From: Phalacrocorax aristotelis
Taxonomy: Eukaryota > Chordata > Aves > Suliformes > Phalacrocoracidae
DNA length: 64,000 bases
NCBI RefSeq assembly: GCF_949628215.1
Contig: NC_134277.1
Location: 28,657,058 to 28,721,057, forward strand
Reading direction: 5' to 3'
Shown: positions 1 to 13,502 of the stretch, one piece after another
Position numbering within the stretch: position 1 is the stretch's first letter
Layout: each line of letters begins with the position of its first letter
Program-made: the position numbers and the translations under genes
The notes under the pieces: model-generated
What the model was told of the DNA's origin: nothing
Database searches by the model: none
The model's input: only the letters and a program-made list of their open reading frames with translations

Positions 1-3000
1 GAGGAGATTCACTTCCCAGGGGATTATCCTCCCCCAGGCAAGGATCACAGGACACTTGTCTGTCACTGCTGCTGTCACTGGAGGGCTGTGGAGTTGGCAG
101 AGTCCATTCAAAGGAGCAACAGTGAACACAGCAGATGGTCCAAGAAGTATTGCAGCAGCAAGTGGTGGCTGGAAGACCAATGGGGCAAGAAGAAGGGGCA
201 GGCAAAGTGCAGGTTGAAGGGGGTATTTTCTGGGAGGTGGGAGAGAGCAATGCCTTGTCAAGGGAATTTTTCCAGCATGATTGGCTGATTCCTGAGGAAG
301 CCCACACTGCCTGACATCTGGCTTGGCAAAACTCACTCAATTTTTCCATCTCCTGCAAGGACTGCTTTGCTGTAACCGGGGTAGCAATGCTGGGTGTTCA
401 TCAGCACAAGAGGAAGGCACATCTGAACCACTTCTGTCTCTACAGAGTCAAATATATACTGATGTTGATACCAAGCTTCCTTCAAAAACTGAAATGGTTT
501 TGATAGTGACAACAAAGAAGAACTTCTAGGCTTTATAGAACTCTTCTGTACCTTGACTGTGAAGAGTCACCTGAGGTTATTTTTTGTCAGGATGAGAGGA
601 AGGCTTTGCCATTGGCACGAACTTTTTCTTCAGCATGGCAGTCCTGCCTCAAACAGATGTAAACAAGAGTGTGGGCAGAAACACCAGCCACCTCTGGCTG
701 CTCTAAGCCACTGACCAGGCTCAGAAATATCCTCCTTGCTCAGACCCTGTCTTTTCAAAGTTATCCACAGTTGTTCCAAGGCAACAACTGCTCTTCCTCA
801 TGACATAAACAAAATCTGAATTAATTATTCAGTGCAGCTCAAGACATTTTAATAATTGAGCGTGAAGCCCTAGGAAAAAAACCTAAAGCTGTTGTTACCT
901 TTCCCAACAATCTGGCTTGCCAGAAAGAAGAGTTGTGTGGAGGGAAGATGATTCCTCTTCTATTTGCACATCAGGAGTTGTTAGAGAAGCTGGGGATGGG
1001 GCTGGTAACCATCCTGCTTCTGCCAAGTGATCGATGCTGCTAAACCCCACACTGCATTCAGGGAAAGAACTCAAAGTCTCCCCATTTCCAATAGTCTTCC
1101 AAAGGCAGATCTACCCACTCGCTCAAGACGAGTGCAAGCTCAGACACAGTCCTGGTGTAGATCAGCATCTCTCTATCACAGACATGCACTCTGAACTGGG
1201 CTTGCATGCTTCCAGTCCTGATTTACTGAGCTAAAGGTGTAGCCTGCAGTGCAGGTTTTATCTAAACACCAGTTCCCAAATAGCCTTCTGCAGTCTGGGT
1301 AATTGATAGCTTTCCTGTGCCCTTCTACAGTTTCTTAGTCCTGCATTTCTCACCCCTGTGTGTCCTCCATTCCTACATGTTGCTGTCGAAGTAAAAGAGA
1401 GACACCTCACCCATGTCTCCTTAGGCAGAGAGACTATCTTGCTTGATATGTCAGTTCCCGTTGCCCAGAGTGTGTTTGACTTTACCAAGAAGTTATACGT
1501 TTGGCTGATGCAGTACAGGTGGGATGCCTGTGAGTGTTTTTCAACAAATCTTTGGTTTGCCTTTTTAACGCTATTTCAATTGGTAATACTTCTGCATGGT
1601 TTCCAAAGCATTGTCATGAGAGGAAAAAAAGGCAGATAGCTGACATTTATACTGCAGCTGAGCACTATATCCCACTTTCTCATCACTGTGCTATGTTTTC
1701 CAAGTAGGACAATAAATGGAGTACATGCTCATTCCTTATTTCCTTTTTATGTCTAGATTTGGGCTCCGTGTTTAAAGGTCCATTAGCTGCTACTCTACAA
1801 CATTTCACATGTCGCAGCTCGTGTAAGTCACTCCTTGTCCTGTCTCATGCACCTCTGGGAAGAGTCTGGCTCCCTCCACTGTATCTCCTCCGAATCGACA
1901 ACTGAAGACAGCAGTCAGTTCCCATTATCGCTGGCTCTTACAATGGCTAGAAGATTCCTCATCTCTCTTTACCTTCATGTGCATCAGCCCCTGCCTATCC
2001 TGGTGCCCTCCATTGGACTTGCTCCAGTGTCGCATGTCTTTCTCATGCTGGGGAACCCTAAAATGGGCCCAGTGCTTCACATGTTCTCTCACTGGAGGAA
2101 AGAGAGAGGAAAAATCAGTTCCCTGGACGTGGTGTGCTGAGAGGCTTGGTTTAGCAAAATGAGTGCTCAGCTCGCCAAACCCAGTCATGTCATATCTACC
2201 AACACTGCCCTGTGAACTGTGTTGGTCTTAGCCTTGCTGCCCTCAGCACATCCTTCTGTTTTATCACCCCCTAAGCCTGGCAAACAAATTAAAGAGAAGA
2301 AAGACTATTCACCACTGAAATTGTTGACATTGCAAGAAGGTGCCAGCTTAGTTCAGAGATGGCCTTGAACAAGGGCCTGATCCAGCAGGATGCCAGAGGC
2401 AAAGGTCCCTGGAAGCACACCGCCTCCTCATACTCACCATGGGAAAGCTGTGGAGTCCATGTCACTGGGACCTCAAAGCCTTTCTGGACCTGTAGCACTG
2501 TCTGAAATCGTTAAATCATAGCTCAGCCCTGCTCAAGCCTAAGAGATAAATGACTATGTAGATTCCAGCCGTCCCTGGAGCAAAACCTATCATTCTTACT
2601 TATGTGCGTATGATACATGACCTGCTGTTATTATATACACACTCTAAACTCCACATTGCAAACTATGGCCAATCTGACTATCTAACATAATAAATGACAG
2701 GTTAACTCCATGCATTACAGGCACTGTCATATCTACTTCAGTGGCAAATTGTCATTTGTGCCGCTTGATGATCTTAACTCATCTGTCTATTGCTGCTTGA
2801 AGGGCTTTTTCATTTTGGATGGTAAAAGTGTGATCTGGTAATTGAATGACAGACCACTGCAATCAGCTTCATGAAAACTTACACCCAAATATTCACTCAC
2901 TGACATATTCAGTCCTCAGCAAGTCTATTATTAGTTTCATTAAGGTTATTTAAATGCAGATATGAGTTAGACCAAGAGGTGAAAGACAATAATTTCCCAT

Positions 3001-6000
3001 TCTAAAAGGACCACACATTATGCAAAGCTCAAAAATCCAATGAAGACAGACTGAAGTAAAGCAAAGGCTTGCACTCGTTCTGTTGCCAGAATAGAATAAG
3101 GAGTCATGGTGTCATCTCAAGCAGTTGGAATTCTCTGCAGTACAGTGTGTTGGTTGCAGTCATTGCCTGACCTGAGTAGTGCCGCGGTGGTTACACTTAG
3201 GGGGGTTGTGCCAGAGCCTGCCCCAGCAGCAGGCAGAGACCTGAACCCCCGGAGAGGGTTGCTGAGCCCTGGTGAGTGCCTGGGACCTGGTGGCTGTGGC
3301 AGTACGTGGCTCCCAGCACACCAGCTCACACTGCTGCCCGGAGTTGCACAAGTCAGCTTACATCCACGGGTTGCAGCGTGACCATCCTCCCTGCTAATCA
3401 GACCTACGCATGGTCATAGCTTATATATTTTAGAGGTATTCAGGTTTTACAGTCTGGCTCTCATTTCTATATTTAATCAAAAAAAGAGATGTAAAGAAAT
3501 TAGTTTTAAAACATGTGTTTGTTAAAATATTTAATTAAAACCAGTGTGTTTCCTTTTATCTTTCAGTTTCATGGAGAAAATTGCAAGGAAAGTGTGAGTC
3601 TGATAAAACACTCTTTTGGTCCATTTTACTCATTTTCCAATCTTTTTCCTCCTAAGGCATAATTTCCATGCTCCGATTCCTCTGTCAGGGCTGGGGGATA
3701 CTTTCTGAAATGCATTCAGGAGTTTTCTCCTTGGTGTTAGAATGGGTGAGAGACTCTGGGTGCACTTCTGATTGTGTTGTTGTATAATGCAAAACGTTCC
3801 AGTTTGCTGAAAGCATTATGGTCTCTGGTAATTATCCTATTTTTCTTATCTCTCTGAGTCATAGAATAAACAGAATAAGTGGTAAGTGAGGATTTGTAGT
3901 TAAGCCAGTGTTATGTTGCCTTTTTTTCTGACCAATCCTGCTGAGCTACGAAGGACATACAAGTCCTTGGCAAAAACAGCTATAAATCTGTTTGATGAGC
4001 ACCTGCTTGCTTGCTTTCATCTGCTTGTTTTATCCTTTGGTAATCAATGACAGATTTTAGTCTGATCTGACTGTTAGTAAGAAAAAAAAATACCAACACT
4101 TTCCCCTAAGTAAAATCACTACTTCAAATTGCAACTGATTTAAATCTGTGAAATGATATAAGGTAAACCAAGCCCTTCAGGACTGAAGAAACAGTCCTCT
4201 CTTAACCAGTTCATCCCTTTAACCTGAAGTATGTAATTTTAAAAAACTTTGAGCATGGTACAAAGCAATGTACCAATAAAGTTAATTTTATTCTGTGATT
4301 TGAAGTCGTCTTAATCAATCAAATTGAAGCAGAAGAAAACTTGGTGAAGCTGAAATTCAGTGAGAATATTCTATGTCTGCAGTTCCTCCATGTTTACCAG
4401 CTCACTGCCTTTGCTGAGCTCGGTTTTGCTTTAGCAAGGGTCAGCTGCTGTTCCAAGTCTGGGAAGTGAAAAAGTCAGCCACTGAAGTTATTAGACAGTT
4501 GTAGGAGAGTTTATTTGACTGGAAATGAACTTTTAAAGCTCATTCTGAAGTCTCTTAATAACTGCGTACCGAAAAATGCTAAAAGGACTTCAAGTGATGT
4601 TATTTCTACTAATGGTTCCATCAGTGACTAATGGCTTTGTTTAGATCCTGTTACAAACTCCTCATAATGCTAATATGAAAACACTGCTTAATGACACTGT
4701 GCCCTTTGTTTATTACTTTTCTGATATATGTGTTGTTTGTATGAACAAACTTCTTTCACCAAAATTACCTGGGGGGACATTTCACAACATTTATAGTTTG
4801 TGTCATCAGGAGAAAAAATATTTAATAGAAACATCAGTTGTGTCCAGCACACATTGCATCAGAAATGTCCTTTCTCTGTGCCAGCACTACACCAAACTCA
4901 GAAATCTGTGTAGAGACAGATGCACCATTCCTTCATTCCTTCACCTCATCAATTAAATGCCAATAACACTGTGTGATGCTGATTGCTTCCTTCTCTCTTA
5001 TTTGGAAGGCTGGATTCACTATGTGAGAGGACGAGCAAGGGACAGAAGCCTGCTTTAACCACAAGCTGTTTTCTACACTTCATTGCCCAAGGAATTTCAA
5101 AGGTTTTATTTAGCATTTGAGACAGGTAAATATTAGTGCAAGGTAGCAATGAGAGTTTTAATTTTATAGGGAATTTCACTAGTTTGAGGTGTGTTTTCAT
5201 TCTGAAGTAGAACAAAACACCACATGAAAATTTTGATGAAACAAATATATGAGGAAAAGGCTGGGTGGGAGGTAGGTAAGGAAAAATGTTTCACTTCACT
5301 TTGTCTTCTCTTTCCCCTCTCCCAGTGTAAGATTCGATAAATTCAGAAATGACAAAGTCATTTCAAAAACAAAGGAAAAGACTAAACATTCCCAAACAAC
5401 AGCAAAAAATAGTTTAAATCACCCTATTAATAAAATTAAATTCTTTATTACATGAACGTTCAGCTTTGCCTAAAGGATATTTTTGGATGAGAGAATATTA
5501 CACCAGGGAAAATTATCTACTTTTCCATGACGCAGTGCAATAGGATGCTCTGCTGCAGGGTTGTTATGTGCTGAAGGGAAGGAGAACGGGAGGGGCCAGG
5601 AATCTTCACAGGCTTTTTGCTCTCTTTGGCTGCTGCCTTTTTTGACCAAATCTTGTGTACCTGTTTGAGAAACAGCCAGGTACATTGCTCTGGTAGCCTG
5701 GCAGAGCACGGCAAACAGCACAGTTCTGCTGGGGCATCCATGGGGAGAAATTACAGCTCGTGGCCAGTCAGAAGGGATAGGTAGCAAATAGACTCCAGAA
5801 TTTGTGAAAGAGAAATCAGGGAAAGAAGAATTCGGTGATTTTGTAAAAATTCAGCTTATTTACTTGAAGCTGCAAAAAGTTTATTTTGCTTTTTCCTGTA
5901 AAGTTTGTTCATGTATTGGATTTAAACAGGGTACTGTTCCTCTAAAGTTATAGGTTTGGGCTGTGAGTCTGACTTATTTAAAACATGATCTGATCCATTG

Positions 6001-7968
6001 CTTAATGCCCTTGCACAAACAGATTATCAAGGAGAAAAAGGTCAGATTTTCCAAGGTCCTGAGCATTTGCTGTTTCTATTGAGCTCTGGTAAAAGTGGTG
6101 AATGCTCACTGTCTCTCAAATCATGCTAAAAAGTTGTGACTTTCCTCATTTATTGGTGTTGAATATGAAATGAATAGCGGCTCAGTATGTCTGTTTGTAC
6201 AAGCATCATACATGGAAGTGAAACCGGAGGACCTGGAAAAAAATAAAATAAAGGTTGTGTAGGGATTGTAGCTTTGGGTGGGAATGAAGAGACCAGTTGT
6301 CATTTATGTTCACCTTTTCCAAAATCTTTAGTCATGGGCTCAATGTTACCACTGAAAGTGAGGCTTGAGTACCAGGAGCAGAGACACAAGCAGGCACAAA
6401 TGTGCACAAGGTATTGGGAACAGAATATCAAGTCGGACAAAGGTGATTTTACAAGGCCGTATATCTTTCTGTAACTAATACTGCCTGGCTGTCCTTTTTA
6501 AGGGGTTGATACTTCATCACTGTTCCCAGAATAAGTCACCAAAGTCTGACTAGCCAGATCGTCAGCCAATTTAAGCTGCTGTAGTCCTTTGAAGCCAGCA
6601 AGGAAACACTAGTTTATAACCACCATGGGCCTGGCCCAAGGTTTCTAAATAATAATGGACATATTAATTACATATGGAAACAGCCATCAATACTAGACTG
6701 CATTGAGAGCCAATGGTTATAAGTTAATTGTAGTTTTCCACTGTTCATGGCATACCATGACATCAGCAGATTATTTAATTATAGCTTTCTTTCTCAGCCC
6801 AGGATTATATGTTATTGCTTTCTGGAAAACTAGATGTAATTAATTAAGAAATAAGGTGTTAGGTATTATCTCAAGATGAATAGGCCCATCTGAGAAAGTA
6901 CTGAAAACTTGCTGAGCATCTATCAAAAAAATCTGATGAAATCACAGAGGCATCAAGATGATGAATGAGCCATGACTTGTCCAAAGTGGTAAGATTGTTT
7001 GAATGATCCCCCATTTATTTTTGGTTTACCTCTACAGCTCACTTCTCATGAAAGACCAGAGGAGGTACACAAAGTGCAGCCAATTTTCAATGAGAGTTTG
7101 TCCATTCAGCCTGCTGAAAGTCTATGATTCTACCAAGACATTGGGCTTCAGCAAACACTTGAATCTCTGGCTGCTCAGGAACAGACCCATGAAAAGCCTT
7201 AAATAGAAAGATGTTGGCATTTCATATCAAGAAGCAACAGTCACAATTTTTTGTTTGCTTTTTAATACCCCCTTGTGATTGCCCCAACAATGATATGATG
7301 GTCACCCTACTTAAACAGTAGCACTGTGCAATTCTGGAGCGCCTCTCCCAGGCAAAACATTTTCTTTTCTCCAGACTAGAGTTAATGCCAGTCTCCCATC
7401 ACTCTGGCAAGTGCGTCGTTGACATTTAAAAAGCACAACCACAAACTTTAAAAGCTGCTAGCTGAGTAAAAGCATCGCTGCACACTGGAGCTAAAGGTTA
7501 CATTAAAGAAAACATCCCTTCACGCAGTATTTACTAGGAAGAAAACAAGGCATTCTTTTTTAGAACCCTTTTGTTCATTCCCTCATAGGGGAACAGTTGT
7601 CTTGCAGGTTTTGTTGCCATTTACGGGCCTCAGAGAACAGAACATTTCTGCTTTCAAGCCTCCCAGCAGATGTTTAACAAGTTCAGTCAAACTAAAGACT
7701 GCTCTACCCTAGAGCACAATGTTGGTTGTGAGCAGAGATCACTGGCAGGTGGGACTTTACCTAACACTGTGGAAGACTTCTAGCAAGATCAAAATGAGCC
7801 ATCTGTGTGAAGCAAGGGAAAAGGGGTGGCAAGTGGTGAAGAATCCATCAACCTTCAAAAAAACTGTCTGAATGAAGCACTTTCATCTGGGTTTGGGGCC
7901 TTTGCAAATCCCAAACTACCTGCTTTGATAATATTTGAGAATCCAGTAAAAGGGTCCTGGTAAAGGAG
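1..7968. other. Intergenic DNA, no gene seen
   Basis: AT-rich vertebrate intergenic sequence. The open frames here are short, overlap each other on both strands and resemble no family I know. A GC-richer block near 3,170-3,380 is the only compositional outlier, and I could not tie it to a gene or repeat. Between about 6,640 and 6,860 there are several TAATTA-type homeodomain core words, treated separately as a possible regulatory block. Confidence 0.7.
6640..6860. promoter_or_regulatory. Possible homeodomain-site cluster
   Basis: An AT-rich stretch holds several separate homeodomain-type cores within about 200 bases: ATTAATTA, TTAATTG, TTTAATTA and TAATTAATTA. Such clusters occur in conserved noncoding enhancers, but they also arise by chance in AT-rich DNA. 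Function is inference only, since conservation could not be tested here. Confidence 0.15.
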
Positions 7969-8722
7969 TGTAGCGGGTTGACATTGGCCATCTGCCAGAC
8001 ACCCACCAACTGCTCTCACCCTCCCTCCTTAACTGGAGAGCAGAAGAAAATAGGATGAAGCAGCTTATAGGTTGGGATGAAGACAGGGAAAGCACTTACC
8101 AATTGCCATCATGGGCAAAACATGCGACCTGGGGAAAACTAGTTTAATTTATTGCCAATTAAAATAGATGGTAGAATGGTGGGAAAGACAAAAAATAAAA
8201 CACCTCCCTGCGTTCTGCCCCTTTTTCCCAGGCTCAGCTTCACTCCTGCACTCCCAGCTTCTCTACCTCCTCCCCTACCCAAGCAGCACAGGGACATCGG
8301 GATGGGGGTGGTACGGTCAGCGCATAACAGCTCCTCTGTGCTGCTCCTTCTTCCTCACGCTTTTCCCCTGGGGAAGCGTAGGTCCTTTCCATGGGCTGCA
8401 GTCCTTCAGAATAAACCTGCTCCACCATGGTCCTCTCCATGGGCTTCAGGGGAATCTGCTCCGTTGTCTGGAGCACCCCCTCCACCTTCTTCTCTCACCT
8501 TGGTGCTTGAGGGGCTGTGTCTCATATTTTCTTTTGTCATCACTCCTCTCTCTGCACATGACATTTTGCCCTTTCTTAAATGTTTTCCCAGAGGTGCCAC
8601 TAGCCTCACTGATGGGCTCAGCTGTGCCCTTTGGTGGGTCCATTGGAGACATCTGGAACAACTGTGTCCAACATGGGGCAGCCATCCAGCTACCAAAGGC
8701 TTTCTGCCTACACCCAATATCA
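7969..8722 (-). mobile_element. Solo LTR of an avian endogenous retrovirus
   Basis: A 754 bp unit starts TGTAGCGGGTTGAC and ends ACCCAATATCA, giving the TG...CA ends of a retroviral LTR. It is flanked on both sides by the same 4 bases, GGAG (7,965-7,968 and 8,723-8,726), as a target-site duplication would leave. The ends and interior match my memory of an LTR family common in bird genomes. I place the sense direction on the minus strand because that strand carries a TATA-like TTTAAGAAAGGG near 8,580 and an AATAAA signal at 8,148-8,153 in U3-to-R order. No gag, pol or env frame adjoins it, so it is a solo LTR left by recombination. The 260-residue open frame across it on the plus strand is a by-product of C-rich sequence. 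Family name and age are unknown. Confidence 0.8.
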
Positions 8723-11700
8723 GGAGAAAGAGTGGGCACTTCCTAGCAGCTTCTGGACCTAGGCATCACATTTTGCCCATCTTTAGAAGTTGGGGGAATG
8801 GCTCTGCAGCAGCTCATAGGGCAGCAGGAAGAGCTACCCCAGGCTTTCTCAAGTCCCCAGCAAGTCTGACACGTCTGTACAGTGCTGGCCTCTTCCTTAG
8901 TGCTAGTTTGTCAGGAAATTTGGGTGATTACTAGTATAAGCAATAAAGAAGTTGATTTGGCAGGCCTGAAATAGCAGTAAACCATTGCTGTATTGACCTC
9001 ACTTCAGGTTGGTAAGGAGGACAGAGATCATGGTTTTCACCTAACTATTTCTTCCTTTCAGTCCAACCTCTGGGCTTTCAGGAATTCCCAAAAGGCATTT
9101 GAGATTCAAAAGCACCACAGGAAAGGACTTGGGCTGCACCTGCAAACAACAAAATCTCCCATCCCCAGCAAGTGGCTGATGCTGATGATTACTTCAGCAG
9201 GTGCTCTAGGGATGGAAGAGTAAAAGCTAACATCATCAAATCCAGGGTATATATTTCCATGCCATCCTACATGTAGCAGGGTTTCCAAACCCTGTGGTGT
9301 TCCCAGAGGTGTATTATCCTATCTAAATAAGGGAATTAAGGGCTCAAAAAAAAGCTAAATGTGGTCCTGGACAAAAGCTTTTCATTGTGATAAATACTTT
9401 GTGGCTAAGGATGATAGTCTTCCCTTAAAGAAAGACTACCTTCCAGTCAGAGCCACAGTGGGGCTAACCCAGGGAATCAAGCCTGAAGAGTCACTTTTTA
9501 AAAGTCTGAATTGCTGTACTTGATATGCTGGAAACAGGAAAGCAGACAGGAAAATAAAAGTTGATTACTTTTAATTTCCTGGGTTTTTTTGTTCCGATTT
9601 TGTTTTGAAAAGGATCTTCTTCAGATCGATCAATTCCTCTCTAATCTGACAGACCCTCTCCTCACCACAGTGTTGTAAAATAGCATTAAGCATGGAAAAA
9701 TTGGGAATCTCTTTTAGCAAAACTAAAACATTGATGGGCTTCTGAATGGTTGTTCCTACCTTCTTTCTCCCCTTTCCCTTGCGTACATGTGTCTCATGGG
9801 CATCTTTTGGCACGCTAGAACATCATTCCTGTTTCTACTATTTGATTTGGGCTCTGAACTTGTCTTTTGTATATGGCTGTTGACAGATACTGCCAGCTTT
9901 GTGGATATTCTGCTATAAGTACCACTGTTCAATGTGAAGCTGATGCTTAGCTATGAAAAATGCAGTGGTAACTGCAAGGATGGGACACATGCTGGTTTAG
10001 GGGCTGAATGCAGCATCACCACCACCATGCTGGATTCAAGAGTATCATTAACATCTTGAAACAAGCCTGTCAACCTGAAGACATGCAAGTTTCATTAAAG
10101 GCATTTTTTTCACCCAAACTTCTTCAAAAAGCATTTGGCCTTTTGGAGAACAAAAGCTGTAATTGCTGGATTGTCTCTTACCCTTTGATAAGGGAAAAAA
10201 TATTTTTCTTCATTTAATACCTAACTAGAGGCCATGAGGCAATCAGTGTCATGCTCTGATTCACATAACACCAGAGGAAATTGCTGAAGATAGGACTGTA
10301 TAGAAAATGGAATAGGCTTGTGCTCCAAGACCTGTTCACAAAGCACCCTCGGACAGTTAAATAATGGATGACATAATAAAGCTAATAAATATATACTCCC
10401 ATACAACTACATAGGTTGTAGTGTGCAGGTCAGACATGGACCCTCACCCAGCTCTACCTCAGCACACTCACTGAGATCTCATGTAAGGCGCTAACTCTTC
10501 TTTACTTTGTGAAAATACCTTCTGATAGTAACTCTGGATCTTCACAGGGCAAAACACAAACTCATCTCTCATTTCTGTTTGCTTCAGTTTTTTTAAGTGG
10601 GTGTGCTGCTTTCTGAGTTCCACTCTTGCAGCACGTGAAAAGCACTCATGGACAGGTCTATTTCAGGGCCAGAAAGACTTGTTCACGTTACTAACCTGGT
10701 ATTTGATGGAATATTTCTTTGGGTATATTCCATAATTATCTTGTTATTGAAGTAGAGCACAGATTGACGAATGATCAGAGAGGTCATAAGAAGTTTAGTT
10801 AGACTATGATTTAGTTTATGAAGATATCCAATCTGCCGAAAAATCCGAGTGATGCAGAACCACCACATCATTCCATGAGCTCTGACCAATCCCTGATCAT
10901 GTAGGCTTAAGCTCTGGGATATTAAAATGATTATCAACTATCTCTTGGAAGAACCTGTGTGACACAGTTACTGAACTAAAATATTTTTTTTCTATGACAT
11001 ATTATATGTGAAAATAATGTTTAATTACATTAAAAGCTAGTTATTTTTTCCTTTCTGTTTAAGTAGTGTTCAGATAGATGTTGTGATACTGGATTAGGAG
11101 ACTTGTGGAAGACATTCTACTCATGGAGCAAGTGATCCTGGGCAAGCCATATCTGCTGTACTGGGCCTTGTACTTAGGGCTTGAGAAGCCCATGTATTTG
11201 TTAACATAAGTAGCTGCTGTAAGGGAATGTGATGGAACATCCCATGCTGGCCTGTGCTCCACACCGGTGGGTATTATGAAAGACACCTGTCAGGAGAAGG
11301 TACATGGTTTTGTTTGTTACAAACAATAAAAGGTACCACTGTATGGGAGGGAGGAGGAATGTATCCATGGATGGGATCTGCACAGCATGCTGTGGGAAAA
11401 TACGGACAGGGTCTGTCCCATGCTGCATGAAAGTGGGATCCCCAGGATCTGAAGGGACATTGCTCATTATCTATATTAGTCTTTTTATTCTACCTAATTA
11501 GAACAGCTATTTTATTACAATGTCTGTAGCTGTGCCTTTCTTACTAAAATCCAGAAAGAACCCTGCATCACCAGTCCCCATTGCCCTGATGCAGAGCAGA
11601 TACATGCAGGTATCCCTGTGCAATATCATGTCACAGTTTATTGAGACTCTGATCTCTCTCAGTTATTCTCATCTTAAAATCTGCAGAAATGATGTCATGT

Positions 11701-13464
11701 TCTGAAGACGAGGTCTAAGACATTGTTAGGGAGAAGTGCTATCTGCATTTAGATTAATTTTACAGGAAGAAAATCTGCAGGGATGAAAGAACACTATATC
11801 TCTTGTTGGGATTGTGGTCCTTCTCACGCGACTGTGTGAAGCTCTGTTAGTCACTCTGCATCCCCAGGGAGACTTAATCCTGCCTTCCTTTCTGCAGCCA
11901 GGGTCACTGATGGCCCCATCTGCAGTGAGAAACTGCTGCCCTGGGATGTTTTCCTCCTGCACTTTCTACTCCTATCTCCCGGGCTTCCCATAGGACTGCT
12001 CCCCTTGAGCCACAGCGTGGTCACCTCATTGCCATGCCCTGGGCAGCCTCCAGCCCAAATATCACTGGCTTCCCTGGGAATGGTCCATTCCTGATGGCAT
12101 CTCAGTAAGAGTCTGTGCCTTCAGACCTGCTAAAGATAAATAATTTTTTGTGGAAGAGTTTTCAAGAAGTCCTGCAGAGTAAGCCTAGAAATTGGATTTG
12201 TGAATGGCTTTTCATATTGAAGCAGGTTTCATCTTGCTTACGATATTTTACTGTGTAACCTTGTGCTCAACATGCACACTCTCTTTCTGGAAGAGACCAA
12301 CATGCTACTGAAAACTCCTGGCATCAGTCAGCATTTTCTCTCTCAGTACAAGATACGCTTTTCTATCCAAAAGTTTTTTCCACATCATATACATAAATGT
12401 CATTGCTTTTAAAATTCTTAAATAAAGTACTAATAAAGTACAAAAATAATTTAAAATAGTCATTGCTCAACACAGTAATATCTGGTATTATGAATGAAGC
12501 AAAGAGATTCCTACTGTTTCCCAGCATGTAATATACTCTCTACACTTTTAGAAGACTTTCATTACATGTATTACAGAAGTCAGTGGCCATTATGTTTGTA
12601 AGAGTATTTGGGGGGAAATAAACTGAGCGTTATCCAAAAATAGCATACTTAATATAAACTAAAAATAAATACCTCTCTGCTGAGACTGAGTTCTCTAAAT
12701 AAGATCTGTGCAATGAAGGTCTTCTGTAGATAAAAAAGGCCTCTATAAAAGACATTACCTCTGGGAATATCTCATGAGTAATAAGTTGTGACAATTAAAA
12801 TAATTCTAGACGAAGGACTAGACCCAATATGGAACATATACTCTCCTACATTCAGTTATACTGGAGACGGCCTCTGTCTTCCTAGAGAAGTCACAGCCAT
12901 GACTGAAGTACCTGGTACTTTCCTTGCTCTATACAGCAAGCACAAGTTTGTGACAATGAGAAGCCAGGACCTTGACTTGGGGGCCATCTCAGCTAGCTTA
13001 TGAGAAATGTCCATGAGGATGTCTGTAAGACTCATCTCTTTCCAAAACAAATGCAGCCAGGACCCCACATCAGCCTGTCCTCACAAAAGATGTGCCAGGT
13101 GCTTTGTCCCGCTCCACATCAACAGTTCTCTGATGCTGCTTCCTCTTCAGTGATTGCTTAGCCATTGAGAGTCAGGTTCGTTCCCTTGGGGACATCTGGA
13201 TCCCCACGTCTCTAGTGGAGAGAAGAGGGTACCCTGAGCTGGCTGGGCTCAGTGGGACACACACTGACAGTCTCACTGAGGCACCTAAAATCAGGTCAAC
13301 AGTGAAGTTTCTTTAAGGATCTAGTCCCATATATCGACAAGCAAAAAAATAATACAGGGCACTTTAGTCTAGACAAAACCATGCACAGTGACCCATTGGG
13401 CAGCTGATGCAAGACATTATAATTGCAGAACTCACAGCTAAATTGAAGCTTCTTACTGCCCCAG

Positions 13465-13502
13465 TTTTGAATCCAACTAGCTTTTGAATCCAACTAGCTT
13501 TT
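13465..13502. repeat. Exact 17-bp tandem duplication
   Basis: The unit TTTTGAATCCAACTAGC occurs twice head to tail without a mismatch, then the first four bases (TTTT) of a third copy follow. The exact match suggests a recent replication-slippage duplication. No functional role is apparent. Confidence 0.95.

Noticed and set aside
3106..3381. GC-richer block with plus and minus open frames
   Set aside because: Composition explains the open frames on both strands; no promoter, splice or protein evidence.
8152..8934. 260-codon plus-strand open frame, the longest in the window
   Set aside because: Most of it lies inside the solo LTR, on the strand opposite the inferred LTR sense, and it runs past the LTR border into unrelated DNA. 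No domain is present.
11059..11480. Possible second LTR (AATAAA followed by GGTACC, overlapping frames)
   Set aside because: No TG...CA boundaries or flanking duplication could be found and I recognise no family.
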